Part shown: piece after piece, positions 35,378-43,798 of the stretch
Position numbering within the stretch: position 1 is the stretch's first letter
Layout of the letters: each line of letters opens with the position of its first letter
Assembly: GCA_903866915.1 (NCBI GenBank)
Contig: CAIPPO010000080.1
Coordinates: 26,182 to 90,181 of the forward strand
DNA: 64,000 nucleotides
DNA from: an uncultured Mucilaginibacter sp.
Lineage (GTDB): Bacteria > Bacteroidota > Bacteroidia > Sphingobacteriales > Sphingobacteriaceae
Reading direction: 5' to 3'
Made by a program: the position numbers and the translations under genes
The notes under the pieces: generated by a model
Databases searched by the model: none
The model's input: the letters and a program-made list of their open reading frames with translations, nothing else
Told to the model about the DNA's origin: nothing

Positions 35378-35578
35378 TCAGTCTCTAAAATTTATCGAAA
35401 GGATATCAGCTCTGATTTCGTCAGGCAAAATATCGGTAATGATATGCAGGGTAACAGGTTCGCTCCACTTGACATAAACACAAGAAAATATATCCTGATT
35501 GTTTTTACTGAAAAAAGACTTGTGTTTCTGCTGTATAGCGAGTAACTCAGCTACTAGGTGCTCTGGGTTGCTTGTCAT
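35378..35578 (-). CDS. Small hypothetical protein
   Basis: 66 residues (MTSNPEHLVAELLAIQQKHK onward) with a balanced composition: a helical N-terminal half and a strand-rich end (SEPVTLHIITDILPDEIRAD). An overlapping frame on the opposite strand (35354-35545) is less protein-like. No neighbour shares its transcription unit. No family recognised; could be spurious. Confidence 0.4.
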   Translation of the reverse strand: MTSNPEHLVAELLAIQQKHKSFFSKNNQDIFSCVYVKWSEPVTLHIITDILPDEIRADILSINFRD

Positions 35579-35704
35579 TATTGGTTATGTTCCGCAAATA
35601 TGTAACAGACTTGCGACAATTGAAAATATTCCACTACATCATTTATTGCTCAATGAATAAAAATACTGATCTATAATCCAAAAAGGCATCAATGATAAAA
35701 TTAT

Positions 35705-35744
35705 AACCGGGCTGCAACGTTTAAAATACGCGGCAGGCCCGGTT
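35705..35744 (-). terminator. Hairpin after the cytochrome/YceI operon
   Basis: aaccgggctgc (35705-35715) pairs with gcaggcccggtt (35733-35744) apart from one bulged base. It lies about 45 bases behind the last gene of the minus-strand operon; a moderately T-rich stretch follows on that strand. Confidence 0.6.
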
Positions 35745-35787
35745 AAAGGGTATAAACAATAGTTGGCATTAATAGGCTGACAGAAAG

Positions 35788-36207
35788 TTATTCAGATTTC
35801 AAAACAACGGCATCATTTAAAACCACATCGCTCAAATAGCCGGTACATATTCCTTTGATCAGCATTTGGTTGCCATGTAGCTTACTGGCTTCGCCAGGTT
35901 TTAGGGTACAAAAGATATTGGCCATCGGATCGCCACTTTTTAAAGTGATGGTAGTATTACCCGCCTGGTCTTTTTCTTTTTTCAGAATGAGGCCTTGTAT
36001 CTCGATCGCTTTGTTCAGGTACTTTTTGTTTGCACCGGCTTCATCGTTTTCATAGTCTTTAACAATTTGTCCTGCCTGAACAAACAAACCCTTTTCATCC
36101 GCTACATTGCGATGGTGCGTTTTTGAATAAACAAATACATAATACCAAACGCCGGCTGCCAGTAAACCCACCAGGGTTAATGCGCTCCCTAATATTTTTC
36201 TTTTCAT
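35788..36207 (-). CDS. Membrane-anchored OB-fold (tRNA_anti-like) protein
   Basis: 139 residues. A single N-terminal transmembrane helix (ILGSALTLVGLLAAGVWYYV) leaves a periplasmic domain. The domain opens LFVQAGQIVKDYENDEAGAN, then KKYLNKAIEIQGLILKKEKD, NTTITLKSGDPMANIFCTLK and IKGICTGYLSDVVLNDAVV, the five-strand barrel pattern of the PF12869 tRNA_anti-like family. Despite the name, the family is not known to bind RNA here. Last gene of the five-gene operon; it starts 1 base after the DUF5777 stop. Confidence 0.85.
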   Translation of the reverse strand: MKRKILGSALTLVGLLAAGVWYYVFVYSKTHHRNVADEKGLFVQAGQIVKDYENDEAGANKKYLNKAIEIQGLILKKEKDQAGNTTITLKSGDPMANIFCTLKPGEASKLHGNQMLIKGICTGYLSDVVLNDAVVLKSE

Positions 36208-36208
36208 A

Positions 36209-37153
36209 TTACCATTTTTTATCGTTACTCACCTGTTTGGGCTTTACTACGGTAAATACCCTTGATATGTTGAAGCCGAAATGGACACCGCCGTTACCCC
36301 AGCGTCCATCGGTTTGGGTTATAAAACTGCGTTCGTTAATGCCGGTGGAATTGGTAAAAAACAGCTGGAATACATGGCCGCCGGTTTCAATGTCGAAGCC
36401 TACCGAAGCGGAATTATAATAGCCCGGTATGCGTTGTACCTGGTAATAGTATTCGCCGGTAAGGTTTACGCGTTTTGAGAGGCGCAAACGAAAGCCGGTA
36501 CCCATCGAATAAAGATCATTACGATAGGCGTTTGTAGGCACAATATTAAAATGTACCATAGTTGGCGCCAGCTGCAGCGAGAAAAAATCGCCGAATTTAC
36601 GGGCCAGCAAAATCTGATTTACATAGCTGGCATGGTCTGAATAATGCAGGGTGTACGACGAAGCCGGGTCTTTCAATGTATTGAGTACCGCCGTAGATAC
36701 CAGGCTCAATGAAAGAGGCATATTCACTTTCCCGGTTGATTGGCGCAAAACCCTGAATTTAAAAAAACCGTCATACTCTTTGTTGTAGGTACTTCGTCCT
36801 ATACCGATCTCCAGCCTGTTACTGATTCCATAATCCACCCCGATGCGCATCGTTGCCTGATCCAGTCCGTAAAAATTATATCCACCGGTGTTAACCATCC
36901 CAAAACGGTGCGATATTTTGAGATCGAGTACACCTGCGCCGGTATTCTCTATCGACTGGCTGTTAACAATACGGGTGGTTTTAAAAATGGACGTAGTAAT
37001 ATCCGTTGTTTCCTTTTTTTCTTTTTTATTCTGATCGTCCTGCATCTTAAACAAGTCGACAGTTTGCGCACGTGCTGCAACTGCCAGCAATTGACAGCAG
37101 ATCAACATGACCAGGTATCCCCGGTAATTGCTAAAATAAGATCGCCTTTTCAA
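36209..37153 (-). CDS. DUF5777-family beta-barrel outer-membrane protein
   Basis: 314 residues with a signal peptide (LVMLICCQLLAVAARAQ). After a charged linker (DDQNKKEKKETTDITTSIFK) come alternating strands typical of a beta-barrel: SIENTGAGVLDLKISHRFGM, GGYNFYGLDQATMRIGVDYG, FFSLQLAPTMVHFNIVPTNA, FRLRLSKRVNLTGEYYYQVQ, ending HFGFNISRVFTVVKPK. This is the DUF5777 family of predicted outer-membrane barrels. It lies 2 bases behind the YceI gene and 1 before the OB-fold gene, in the cytochrome-lipoprotein operon. Confidence 0.85.
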   Translation of the reverse strand: MKRRSYFSNYRGYLVMLICCQLLAVAARAQTVDLFKMQDDQNKKEKKETTDITTSIFKTTRIVNSQSIENTGAGVLDLKISHRFGMVNTGGYNFYGLDQATMRIGVDYGISNRLEIGIGRSTYNKEYDGFFKFRVLRQSTGKVNMPLSLSLVSTAVLNTLKDPASSYTLHYSDHASYVNQILLARKFGDFFSLQLAPTMVHFNIVPTNAYRNDLYSMGTGFRLRLSKRVNLTGEYYYQVQRIPGYYNSASVGFDIETGGHVFQLFFTNSTGINERSFITQTDGRWGNGGVHFGFNISRVFTVVKPKQVSNDKKW

Positions 37154-37155
37154 AA

Positions 37156-37698
37156 TTACTCGTATTTGCAGTTAACACTTATTTCTGCTTCACTGGCAAT
37201 TTTGTCGCCAATGTACAGCCCGGTTATGCCATAATCCTTTATTTTAACTTTAAATACACCGATGATGACCGGCTTACCGCCAACGATCTCGAGCGTACCG
37301 CTCGTACTCACTTTTTGCGGAACGCCATGCAGATTCAGCGTACCCTCAACCGTTACAGAGTATTTGCCGTCTTTCGTAAAATCGATTGATGCGATATTGC
37401 TGATAAAGCCCCTGAATTCGGCCTTTGGGATCTTACTGCTTTCGAGGTAATTTTCGTTAAAATGATCCTCCATCAGCTGATTTTCAAACTTAAAACTTTT
37501 GATAAGCGCGCTGAAAACGATCTGGCCCGATTTGTCGACAAACTTACTGTCGACCTGGTTGTTCACGGCCTCAATCTTTTCGATCGGGCTGCTGGCATTG
37601 AATTTAATTTGCCCGGCTTTTGTGGCATACACTTTTTGTGCATTTGCTGCTACACTCGCAATGGCTAAATAAAATAGGGGTAAAATTACTTTTTTCAT
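37156..37698 (-). CDS. YceI-family protein, secreted
   Basis: 180 residues with a signal peptide (MKKVILPLFYLAIASVAANA). The lipocalin-like YceI barrel is evident: GQIKFNASSPIEKIEAVNNQ, VFSALIKSFKFENQLMEDHF, NENYLESSKIPKAEFRG, then LHGVPQKVSTSGTLEIV and a C-terminal IASEAEISVNCKYE strand. YceI proteins hold long isoprenoid chains (polyprenyl or quinone-like) in a cavity. It sits between the haem lipoprotein genes and the barrel gene, so a role in carrying a hydrophobic redox partner or lipid through the periplasm is an attractive guess. Confidence 0.9.
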   Translation of the reverse strand: MKKVILPLFYLAIASVAANAQKVYATKAGQIKFNASSPIEKIEAVNNQVDSKFVDKSGQIVFSALIKSFKFENQLMEDHFNENYLESSKIPKAEFRGFISNIASIDFTKDGKYSVTVEGTLNLHGVPQKVSTSGTLEIVGGKPVIIGVFKVKIKDYGITGLYIGDKIASEAEISVNCKYE

Positions 37699-37707
37699 GG
37701 TTAGCTA

Positions 37708-38100
37708 TTAATTGTTTGGTGTTCCGTTATTGATCCATTTTTGAACAGTACTTATATCGCAGGATGATATCTGCGCGGCGTTGAGTGGCATAGCCGGAAC
37801 GCTGCCGGTATGGCTGATTGAGTTAAGCAATTGTCCATTAGCTGCATATACCTTTAAGGTTGCATAAGTATCCAGTTGGACACCGCCACCCGCGGCTGCC
37901 GAACCGGAATGGCAGCTATAACAATTTGCTTTTAATATGCCGGTTACGCTGCTGCTATAGGTTACGCTGGTTAAGTTACAGGTAGCTGTTGTTGAGTTTT
38001 GTTGCGGATAGGATAGATTGGCATGGTCATAATAACAACCGGAAACCAGAACCAGCAATACCAAAACAACGATGACGAGGTGTGAATTTTTCTTGATCAT
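37708..38100 (-). CDS. Haem c lipoprotein (CxxCH), cytochrome-like
   Basis: 130 residues. The N-terminal lipobox (LVLVSGC, lipid Cys22) predicts an outer-membrane or periplasmic lipoprotein. A single haem c site is Cys60, Cys63 and His64 in ANCYSCHSG. Downstream, SHTGSVPAMPLNAAQISSCD may supply a Met ligand, and the STVQKWINNGTPNN ending is typical of planctomycete-type cytochrome c domains. The gene starts 1 base after the first cytochrome lipoprotein and precedes YceI by 9 bases. Confidence 0.88.
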   Translation of the reverse strand: MIKKNSHLVIVVLVLLVLVSGCYYDHANLSYPQQNSTTATCNLTSVTYSSSVTGILKANCYSCHSGSAAAGGGVQLDTYATLKVYAANGQLLNSISHTGSVPAMPLNAAQISSCDISTVQKWINNGTPNN

Positions 38101-38101
38101 A

Positions 38102-38896
38102 TTATTGAGGGCAGCCTTTGTTTATCCATTTAGTGATTTGCGTGATCTGACAGTCGGGCAATTTGCCCGATTGCGGCATATTCATTGCCGAAGTGCTGGA
38201 TGTATAGCTGATTGCGCTAAGGAAGGTGGCTTTCATTGAAGTTCCGGCAGCTTTTGCACTGGCGTAGTCGCTCAGCACCACATTTCCTGAACCAGGTGCT
38301 ACACCATGGCAGCCATTGCAATACGTAGCAAAGATGGCCGAGATGCCGTTGGTATAGGTAGTTTTTGTAGTATCGCAAGTGCTTACCACGCAGGTTGCGT
38401 TGGTAGCGCCCTGGCTGATCCAGGTAGAAATGGTACTAATTTGTGCGGCTGTCAACTGCGGAGATTTACCCGGTGGCATCGAACCCCCGGTTATTACTTT
38501 ATAATACCTGCTTCCTGCAGCATTATTGGCAGTAATACCTTTCATAATATTTGTGTAACTGGTTAATGTCAACCCTTCTTTCGCAGTAGTTGCATCGTGG
38601 CAGCCGGTACTGGCGCAATATGTCTGAAATAAGGGCAATACGTCTGTCTGAAAACATACGGCGTTCGTAGTACCGGTGCCTGTTCCGGTGCCTGTTCCTG
38701 TTCCTGTTCCTGTACCGGTTCCTGTTCCTGTTCCTGTTCCTGTACCAGTGCCGGTACCAGTACCAGTACCTGATCCGGTTCCGGTCGACGTAGCTGTTGT
38801 TGATGAACTGGGTTTAATGACATCGTGCGTGCACGAATACAATACGGCTAATAATACAGCAACAAATGCTGTAAGCATCATAAGGGGCTTTTTCAT
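38102..38896 (-). CDS. Two-haem c lipoprotein with Gly-Thr repeat tether
   Basis: 264 residues. Lipobox VLYSC (Cys22) predicts a lipoprotein. Residues about 38-77 are an almost uninterrupted run of Gly-Thr dipeptides, a flexible tether. Then two planctomycete-type cytochrome units: Cys94-x4-Cys99-His100 in QTYCASTGCHDA (an unusual four-residue spacing) and Cys193-x2-Cys196-His197 in CNGCHGVAPG; GGSMPPGKSP and SAMNMPQSGKLPD probably carry the Met ligands. First gene of the operon (with the second cytochrome 1 base behind). It could hold haem domains away from the membrane to reach a partner. Confidence 0.88.
   Translation of the reverse strand: MKKPLMMLTAFVAVLLAVLYSCTHDVIKPSSSTTATSTGTGSGTGTGTGTGTGTGTGTGTGTGTGTGTGTGTGTGTTNAVCFQTDVLPLFQTYCASTGCHDATTAKEGLTLTSYTNIMKGITANNAAGSRYYKVITGGSMPPGKSPQLTAAQISTISTWISQGATNATCVVSTCDTTKTTYTNGISAIFATYCNGCHGVAPGSGNVVLSDYASAKAAGTSMKATFLSAISYTSSTSAMNMPQSGKLPDCQITQITKWINKGCPQ
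38670..38785 (-). repeat. Hexanucleotide tandem repeat coding for Gly-Thr
   Basis: The word cctgtt (also cctgta, ccggtt, ccggtg, ccagta) repeats in frame on the + strand, reading GGN-ACN (Gly-Thr) on the coding strand about 19 times. Because the unit is six bases, gain or loss of copies would alter linker length without breaking the frame. Confidence 0.85.
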
Positions 38897-39139
38897 AGTT
38901 TGGTAGTTAATTTTTCTATTACGTAACAGAGTTTTTTAGGCCCCAATACATTTTATAAAAATGTATTACGTGTTTTGTAACAGAAAAGTTACAAAGAAAA
39001 AACGTAGTAATTTTTGGAATATTATTGCGGAGGGAAAAAATATTTCAATTAGTGCAATAAGTATGAGTTATAAAGATATAATACTTGCTTGTGAATTGCA
39101 AATATTTTCTATTCCTATTCTTAATTGAAAAAAAGGATA

Positions 39140-39165
39140 CAAAAAAACCCGGCTTAACCGGGTTC
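39140..39165 (-). terminator. Rho-independent terminator of sucA-sucB
   Basis: On the minus strand aacccgg - ttaag - ccgggtt (arms 39158-39164 and 39146-39152 on the plus strand) is followed by seven T residues, 53 bases behind the sucB stop. The rest of the 39166-39216 gap and 38897-39139, which includes the leader of the cytochrome operon, shows no gene. Confidence 0.9.
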
Positions 39166-39216
39166 ATTTATGCTTATTCAGCGAATATTTTAAATCAAAA
39201 AATTCGACGGTTGCGG

Positions 39217-40794
39217 TCAGACACCCAGCAGCAATCTGGCCGGATCTTCCAGTAATTGCTTAACTCTTACCAGGAAGCTTACCGATTCGCGGCCATCAAT
39301 GATCCGGTGATCATAAGATAAAGCCACATACATCATCGGTTTAATCACTACCTGCCCATTCACAGCTACCGGGCGTTCGATAATATTGTGCATACCCAAA
39401 ATAGCCGATTGGGGCGAATTAATGATCGGCGTAGATAACATCGAACCGAATACGCCGCCATTGGTAATGGTAAACGTACCGCCGGTCATTTCGTCAATAG
39501 TTAACTTATTGTCGCGGGCTTTGGCGGCAAGTCCGGCCACGGCTTTTTCAATTTCAGCCAGGCTCATGCCATCAGCATTGCGGATGACCGGTACCACCAA
39601 TCCTTTCGGTGCCGAAACAGCTATCGAGATATCAGCATAGTTGCTGTATACAATTTCTTCTCCTTCGATACGTGCACCAACAGCGGGCCATTCTTTTAAT
39701 GCCTCACAAACCGCTTTGGTGAAGAATGACATAAAGCCAAGGCCAACACCATGTTTTTCTTTGAATTTATCTTTGTATTTAGAACGGATTTCCATGATGG
39801 GCGACATGTCAACCTCGTTAAAGGTAGTTAACATGGCGGTTTCGTTTTTCACGGCCACCAGCCTGCGGGCAACGGTTTTGCGCAGCGGCGACATTTTTTC
39901 GCGACGCTCACGACCTGGAGCCTGCACTTTTACAGCGGATTCCTGCGGTTTAGCAGCGGCACCAATTGCCGGTGCTACAGGCGCGCCGGTTTTTGAACGT
40001 CCACCCTGCGGGTTTTCTGATACCATGTCAACTGTAGCGGCACTGATCGCATCGCCTTTGGTGATGCGGCCTCCTACGCCGTTTCCTTGCACGGCTTTCG
40101 GATCGATCCCTTTTTCCGCTAATATTTTGGCTGCTGCCGGCGATGGGGTGCCGGAAGCATAACTTGCTGCTTTGTCTGAACTGGCAGCAGGGGTTGGTTC
40201 CGTAACCGGAGCTGCTGCTGCAGCGGCACCTGCACCTTCAATTGTACAAACAACTGCGCCTATGGCCAACACATCACCTTCTTTGGCGATGGTTTTTAAT
40301 ACCCCTGCTTTTTCGGCAGTTAATTCAAATGTTGCTTTGTCCGATTCCAATTCTGCCAGTGCTTCGTCCATCGCAACGGTATCACCATCCTTTTTCAACC
40401 AGCGCGACAAGGTAACCTCTGTGATCGATTCCCCTACCGGAGGTACTTTTATCGCCAGCGAACTTGCTTTTTCAGCAGCAGGTGCAGGGGCCGGTACAGC
40501 AGGAACCGGGGCCGCAACCGGCTGGGCCGGAGCAACTTCTTTTACGGGTGCAGGCGCGCCATCTTCACTGATACTGGCAACTATGGCTCCAATGGGCAAA
40601 GTATCCCCCTCTTTCGCTACGGTTGTCAAAGTTCCTGCTTTTTCGGCGGTCAGTTCAAATGTAGCTTTGTCCGATTCAAGTTCTGCAATTATTTCATCCA
40701 TCGCAACTGCATCGCCATCCTTTTTCAGCCAGCGTGATAGCGTTACTTCGGTTATCGACTCGCCTACCGGCGGAACTTTAATTTCTAAACTCAT
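39217..40794 (-). CDS. sucB: 2-oxoglutarate dehydrogenase E2 (dihydrolipoyl succinyltransferase), two lipoyl domains
   Basis: 525 residues. Two lipoyl domains, residues about 1-77 and 112-187, with lipoyl lysines Lys43 and Lys153 in identical [11 protein letters not shown] contexts; then Ala/Pro linkers, a peripheral-subunit-binding domain (about 215-250, [20 protein letters not shown]) and the catalytic trimer-forming domain (about 298-525) with the [18 protein letters not shown] motif holding the catalytic His. Bacterial SucB normally has a single lipoyl domain and about 400-420 residues, so this is a lipoyl-duplicated form. It transfers succinyl groups to CoA in the TCA cycle. sucA ends 48 bases upstream; lpdA (E3) lies at 22183-23586. 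Confidence 0.95.
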   Translation of the reverse strand: MSLEIKVPPVGESITEVTLSRWLKKDGDAVAMDEIIAELESDKATFELTAEKAGTLTTVAKEGDTLPIGAIVASISEDGAPAPVKEVAPAQPVAAPVPAVPAPAPAAEKASSLAIKVPPVGESITEVTLSRWLKKDGDTVAMDEALAELESDKATFELTAEKAGVLKTIAKEGDVLAIGAVVCTIEGAGAAAAAAPVTEPTPAASSDKAASYASGTPSPAAAKILAEKGIDPKAVQGNGVGGRITKGDAISAATVDMVSENPQGGRSKTGAPVAPAIGAAAKPQESAVKVQAPGRERREKMSPLRKTVARRLVAVKNETAMLTTFNEVDMSPIMEIRSKYKDKFKEKHGVGLGFMSFFTKAVCEALKEWPAVGARIEGEEIVYSNYADISIAVSAPKGLVVPVIRNADGMSLAEIEKAVAGLAAKARDNKLTIDEMTGGTFTITNGGVFGSMLSTPIINSPQSAILGMHNIIERPVAVNGQVVIKPMMYVALSYDHRIIDGRESVSFLVRVKQLLEDPARLLLGV

Positions 40795-40842
40795 ATTGTA
40801 GTGGTTGGACGTTTTCTATATTACGTTTCAGAATCAGGTTGA

Positions 40843-43650
40843 TCAGTCAGCGGCAACTTTGGACATTTTATGGGCCGCCCTTTTAACAGTTTTCGTTACC
40901 TCTTCAGCCGATTCGGCATCAAAAGCTTTGGCTATAATATGTAATTGTTGTGCTGTATGCTGTTTAGCGAAACCAGTAGCTGTGCTGGCACTCGCGTGCC
41001 GCGAGATCACATCCAGTTGTATTTCGCTTTTGCGGAAGGTGCGGCACATGTACGGCCATGCTCCCATATTTTCGGGCTCTTCCTGTACCCAGAAAAATTC
41101 TGTTGCTTTGGCATATTTTTCTTTCACTTTGAGCATCTGATGCTCAGGTGTTGGATACAGCTGTTCGATACGCACAATGGCAACATCCTTACGCTGATCG
41201 GCAAATTGCTTTTCCTGTAACTCGTAATAGATCTTGCCCGAGCAAAACAATACGCGTTTTACTTTTTTGGCATCCGCATAGTTGTCTTCTATCAACTCCT
41301 GGAAATGCCCCTCAGTAAAATCAGCCAAAGGCGATACGCATTTCGGAGAGCGCAACAAGCTTTTTGGCGTAAATATGATCAGTGGTTTGCGGAATTCGCG
41401 GTGCAATTGACGTCTCAGGATATGGAAAAAGTTTGCTGGAGTGGTACAATTGGCAACCTGGATATTATTTTCGGCGCAAAGCTCGAGAAAACGTTCGATA
41501 CGGGCCGATGAATGTTCCGGACCCTGTCCTTCATATCCATGTGGCAACAACATTACCAGGCCATTACCCCGCTGCCATTTAGTTTCGGCACTGGCTACAT
41601 ATTGGTCGATAATGGTTTGTGCTCCGTTAAAGAAATCGCCGAACTGAGCTTCCCAAATCGTCAGCGCGTTAGGGTTAGCCAGGGCATAACCATATTCAAA
41701 ACCCAAAACCCCATACTCTGACAGCAGGGAATTATATATTGAAAAACGGGCTTCGGTACCCAGGGTCTCTAATGGTGTATATTCGTCTTCAGAGTCAACC
41801 AGTGTCAGTACAGCATGACGGTGCGAAAAAGTACCGCGTTTAACGTCTTCGCCGCTTAACCTAACAGGATGGCCTTCTTTCAGCAGCGTGCCATAAGCAA
41901 GCAGCTCGCCCATGGCCCAGTCGAACACATGGCTTTTATTTACCATTTTGCTGCGTTCGTCAAACAGCTTTTCTATCTTTTTGAAAAACTCTTTGTCTTT
42001 CGGTAAATCAGTAATTTTCTTGCCGATCTCAACCAGTTCTTCTTTGCTAACCGCTGTTGCCACCGGCGTAGTAAAGTCTTGCTCCGAGGCCAGGTGCAGC
42101 CCTTCCCAGGCACCTTCAAACATCTGTAAGGTATCGGTAAAACGTTCAAGCGCCTTTGATTCGTCCAGCTTTTCCTGCAACAGGTCGCGAAAATCCTTTT
42201 CCATGATCGTTGCCTGGTCGGGTGTTATGGTACCCTGGGCCAGTAAATGCTGGTAATATATTTCCCTTGGATTAGGGTGGCTTTCGATGGCCTTATAAAG
42301 TAAGGGTTGGGTAAATTTTGGCTCGTCCGATTCGTTATGACCATACCTGCGGTAACATAAAATATCAATAAACACATCATCATGGAATGTTTGACGGTAT
42401 TCCATTGCCAGATTAATGGTATAAACCAGTGCCTCCACATCGTCGCCATTCACATGGAAAACCGGGGAAAGAACTGTTTTGGCAATATCCGTACAATAGG
42501 TACTCGAACGGGCGTCTTTAAAGTTGGTAGTGAAGCCGATCTGGTTATTGATTACCAGGTGAATAGTGCCGCCGGTGCGGTACCCTTCCAGTTTTTCCAT
42601 TTGCAGCACTTCGTATACAATACCCTGTCCGGCAATAGAGGCATCGCCGTGGATCAGTATAGGTGCTATCTTGGTATAGTCGTGGTCGTATTTAAATTCA
42701 ATCTTGGAGCGGGTCAAACCTTCTACCACGGGGTCGACCGCTTCCAGGTGCGAAGGGTTTGGGCAAAGGCTTAAGTGTACATTTTTGCCGTTGCGGGCAA
42801 CCATATCGGTCGAATAACCGAGGTGATATTTCACATCGCCGCCAAAACCCGATTCTTCATCATAAGTTTTACCTTCAAATTCCGAGAAAATTTCTTTATA
42901 AGTTTTCTCCATGATATTTGCCAGCACGTTCAAACGTCCGCGGTGAGCCATACCAATAACAAATTCCTGTATACCCAGTTCTGAACCTTTTTGAATCACC
43001 GAATCCATTGCCGGTATCAGCGCCTCGGCACCTTCCAGCGAGAAGCGTTTCTGGCCCAAAAATTTTGTACCCAAAAAGTTTTCGAAAATTACAGCATGAT
43101 TCAGCTTATCCAGCATGATCAGCTTTTCTTCGGTACTGAATGCGGGTGTATTTCGGTGGCTTTCCATCCGGTCCTCGAACCATTTGATCTTGAAGGGATT
43201 CCGGATATATTTATATTCGGCACCAATCGACTGGCAATAGGTTTGCTCCAGCATCTCGCGGATGTCGTGCAGCGTGGCCGGGCCAAGGCCCACTTCAATA
43301 CCCGCGTTGAAAACCGTACCCAGGTCGGCATCGCTTAAGCCAAAGGTTTCCAGTTCCTTGCCCGGAAAATACTTGCGGCGCTCGCGCACCGGGTTGGTTT
43401 TGGTGAACAGGTGACCACGCGTGCGGTAGCCATTGATCATGTTCAGCACATTGATCTCTTTCAGAAAATGGTCAGAACCTTCGGCAGAAGCCGGGGCACC
43501 AATGGGTCCTTTTGCTTCGCGGCCAAAGTCAAAACCTTCGAAAAATTTTTGCCATCCAAAATCAACCGAGTCGGGGTCCTGGGTATAGGCTTCGTAAAGA
43601 GTGTTAATGTAGGCAGCGTTGCCGCTGTCAATATAATTTAGGCGATCCAT
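40843..43650 (-). CDS. sucA: 2-oxoglutarate dehydrogenase E1
   Basis: 935 residues. The family opening NYIDSGNAAYINTLYEAYTQ, followed by DPDSVDFGWQKFFEGF, is the E2-binding N-terminal segment. The thiamine diphosphate site is visible as ILIHGDASIAGQGIVYEVLQ, with the GDG-type motif continuing to VINNQIGFTTNF; HRGRLNVLANIMEK lies upstream of it, and the transketolase-type C-terminal half has GTEARFSIYNSLLSEYGVLG with FEYGYAL. It decarboxylates 2-oxoglutarate and succinylates the lipoyl groups of SucB. First gene of sucA-sucB. A promoter -7 box and an inverted repeat lie just upstream. Confidence 0.97.
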   Translation of the reverse strand: MDRLNYIDSGNAAYINTLYEAYTQDPDSVDFGWQKFFEGFDFGREAKGPIGAPASAEGSDHFLKEINVLNMINGYRTRGHLFTKTNPVRERRKYFPGKELETFGLSDADLGTVFNAGIEVGLGPATLHDIREMLEQTYCQSIGAEYKYIRNPFKIKWFEDRMESHRNTPAFSTEEKLIMLDKLNHAVIFENFLGTKFLGQKRFSLEGAEALIPAMDSVIQKGSELGIQEFVIGMAHRGRLNVLANIMEKTYKEIFSEFEGKTYDEESGFGGDVKYHLGYSTDMVARNGKNVHLSLCPNPSHLEAVDPVVEGLTRSKIEFKYDHDYTKIAPILIHGDASIAGQGIVYEVLQMEKLEGYRTGGTIHLVINNQIGFTTNFKDARSSTYCTDIAKTVLSPVFHVNGDDVEALVYTINLAMEYRQTFHDDVFIDILCYRRYGHNESDEPKFTQPLLYKAIESHPNPREIYYQHLLAQGTITPDQATIMEKDFRDLLQEKLDESKALERFTDTLQMFEGAWEGLHLASEQDFTTPVATAVSKEELVEIGKKITDLPKDKEFFKKIEKLFDERSKMVNKSHVFDWAMGELLAYGTLLKEGHPVRLSGEDVKRGTFSHRHAVLTLVDSEDEYTPLETLGTEARFSIYNSLLSEYGVLGFEYGYALANPNALTIWEAQFGDFFNGAQTIIDQYVASAETKWQRGNGLVMLLPHGYEGQGPEHSSARIERFLELCAENNIQVANCTTPANFFHILRRQLHREFRKPLIIFTPKSLLRSPKCVSPLADFTEGHFQELIEDNYADAKKVKRVLFCSGKIYYELQEKQFADQRKDVAIVRIEQLYPTPEHQMLKVKEKYAKATEFFWVQEEPENMGAWPYMCRTFRKSEIQLDVISRHASASTATGFAKQHTAQQLHIIAKAFDAESAEEVTKTVKRAAHKMSKVAAD

Positions 43651-43675
43651 GCAGATTCAAATCGGTAAAACGGCA

Positions 43676-43683
43676 CAAAATTA
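43676..43683 (-). promoter_or_regulatory. Promoter -7 box (TAATTTTG) for sucA
   Basis: A perfect TAnnTTTG match on the minus strand, 26 bases upstream of the sucA start codon. The -33 region falls inside the inverted repeat at 43692-43723 rather than a standard TTTG. Confidence 0.5.
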
Positions 43684-43691
43684 AGCATATC

Positions 43692-43723
43692 GATTTGTAA
43701 ACTTTGTAATTTATTTACAAATC
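43692..43723. promoter_or_regulatory. Inverted repeat upstream of sucA, possible operator
   Basis: gatttgtaaa (43692-43701) and tttacaaatc (43714-43723) are perfect 10-base complements with a 12-base spacer, located about 10-45 bases upstream of the -7 box. The position is right for a regulator that controls sucAB. A second smaller hairpin, ggtata-tt-tatacc, lies at 43769-43782 nearer the cry-DASH stop. Confidence 0.5.
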
Positions 43724-43798
43724 ATCATAATAAAATGCTTTTGAACCTGCTTTTACGGAAAAACGCCTGGTATATTTATACCGACTGGTATAAAAACC

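Noticed and set aside
35354..35545. 63-codon plus-strand frame opposite the small hypothetical at 35378-35578
   Set aside because: The opposite strand has the more protein-like composition; both cannot be real and neither is strongly supported.
38676..38906. Plus-strand frame reading Pro-Val repeats opposite the Gly-Thr tether
   Set aside because: It is the antisense of the hexanucleotide array in the haem lipoprotein gene; the other strand carries lipobox and haem motifs.
40172..40801. Long open frame on the plus strand opposite sucB (Ala/Ser-rich, about 209 codons)
   Set aside because: It is the mirror image of the lipoyl and Ala/Pro-linker codons of sucB, has no family likeness, and sucB is unmistakable.
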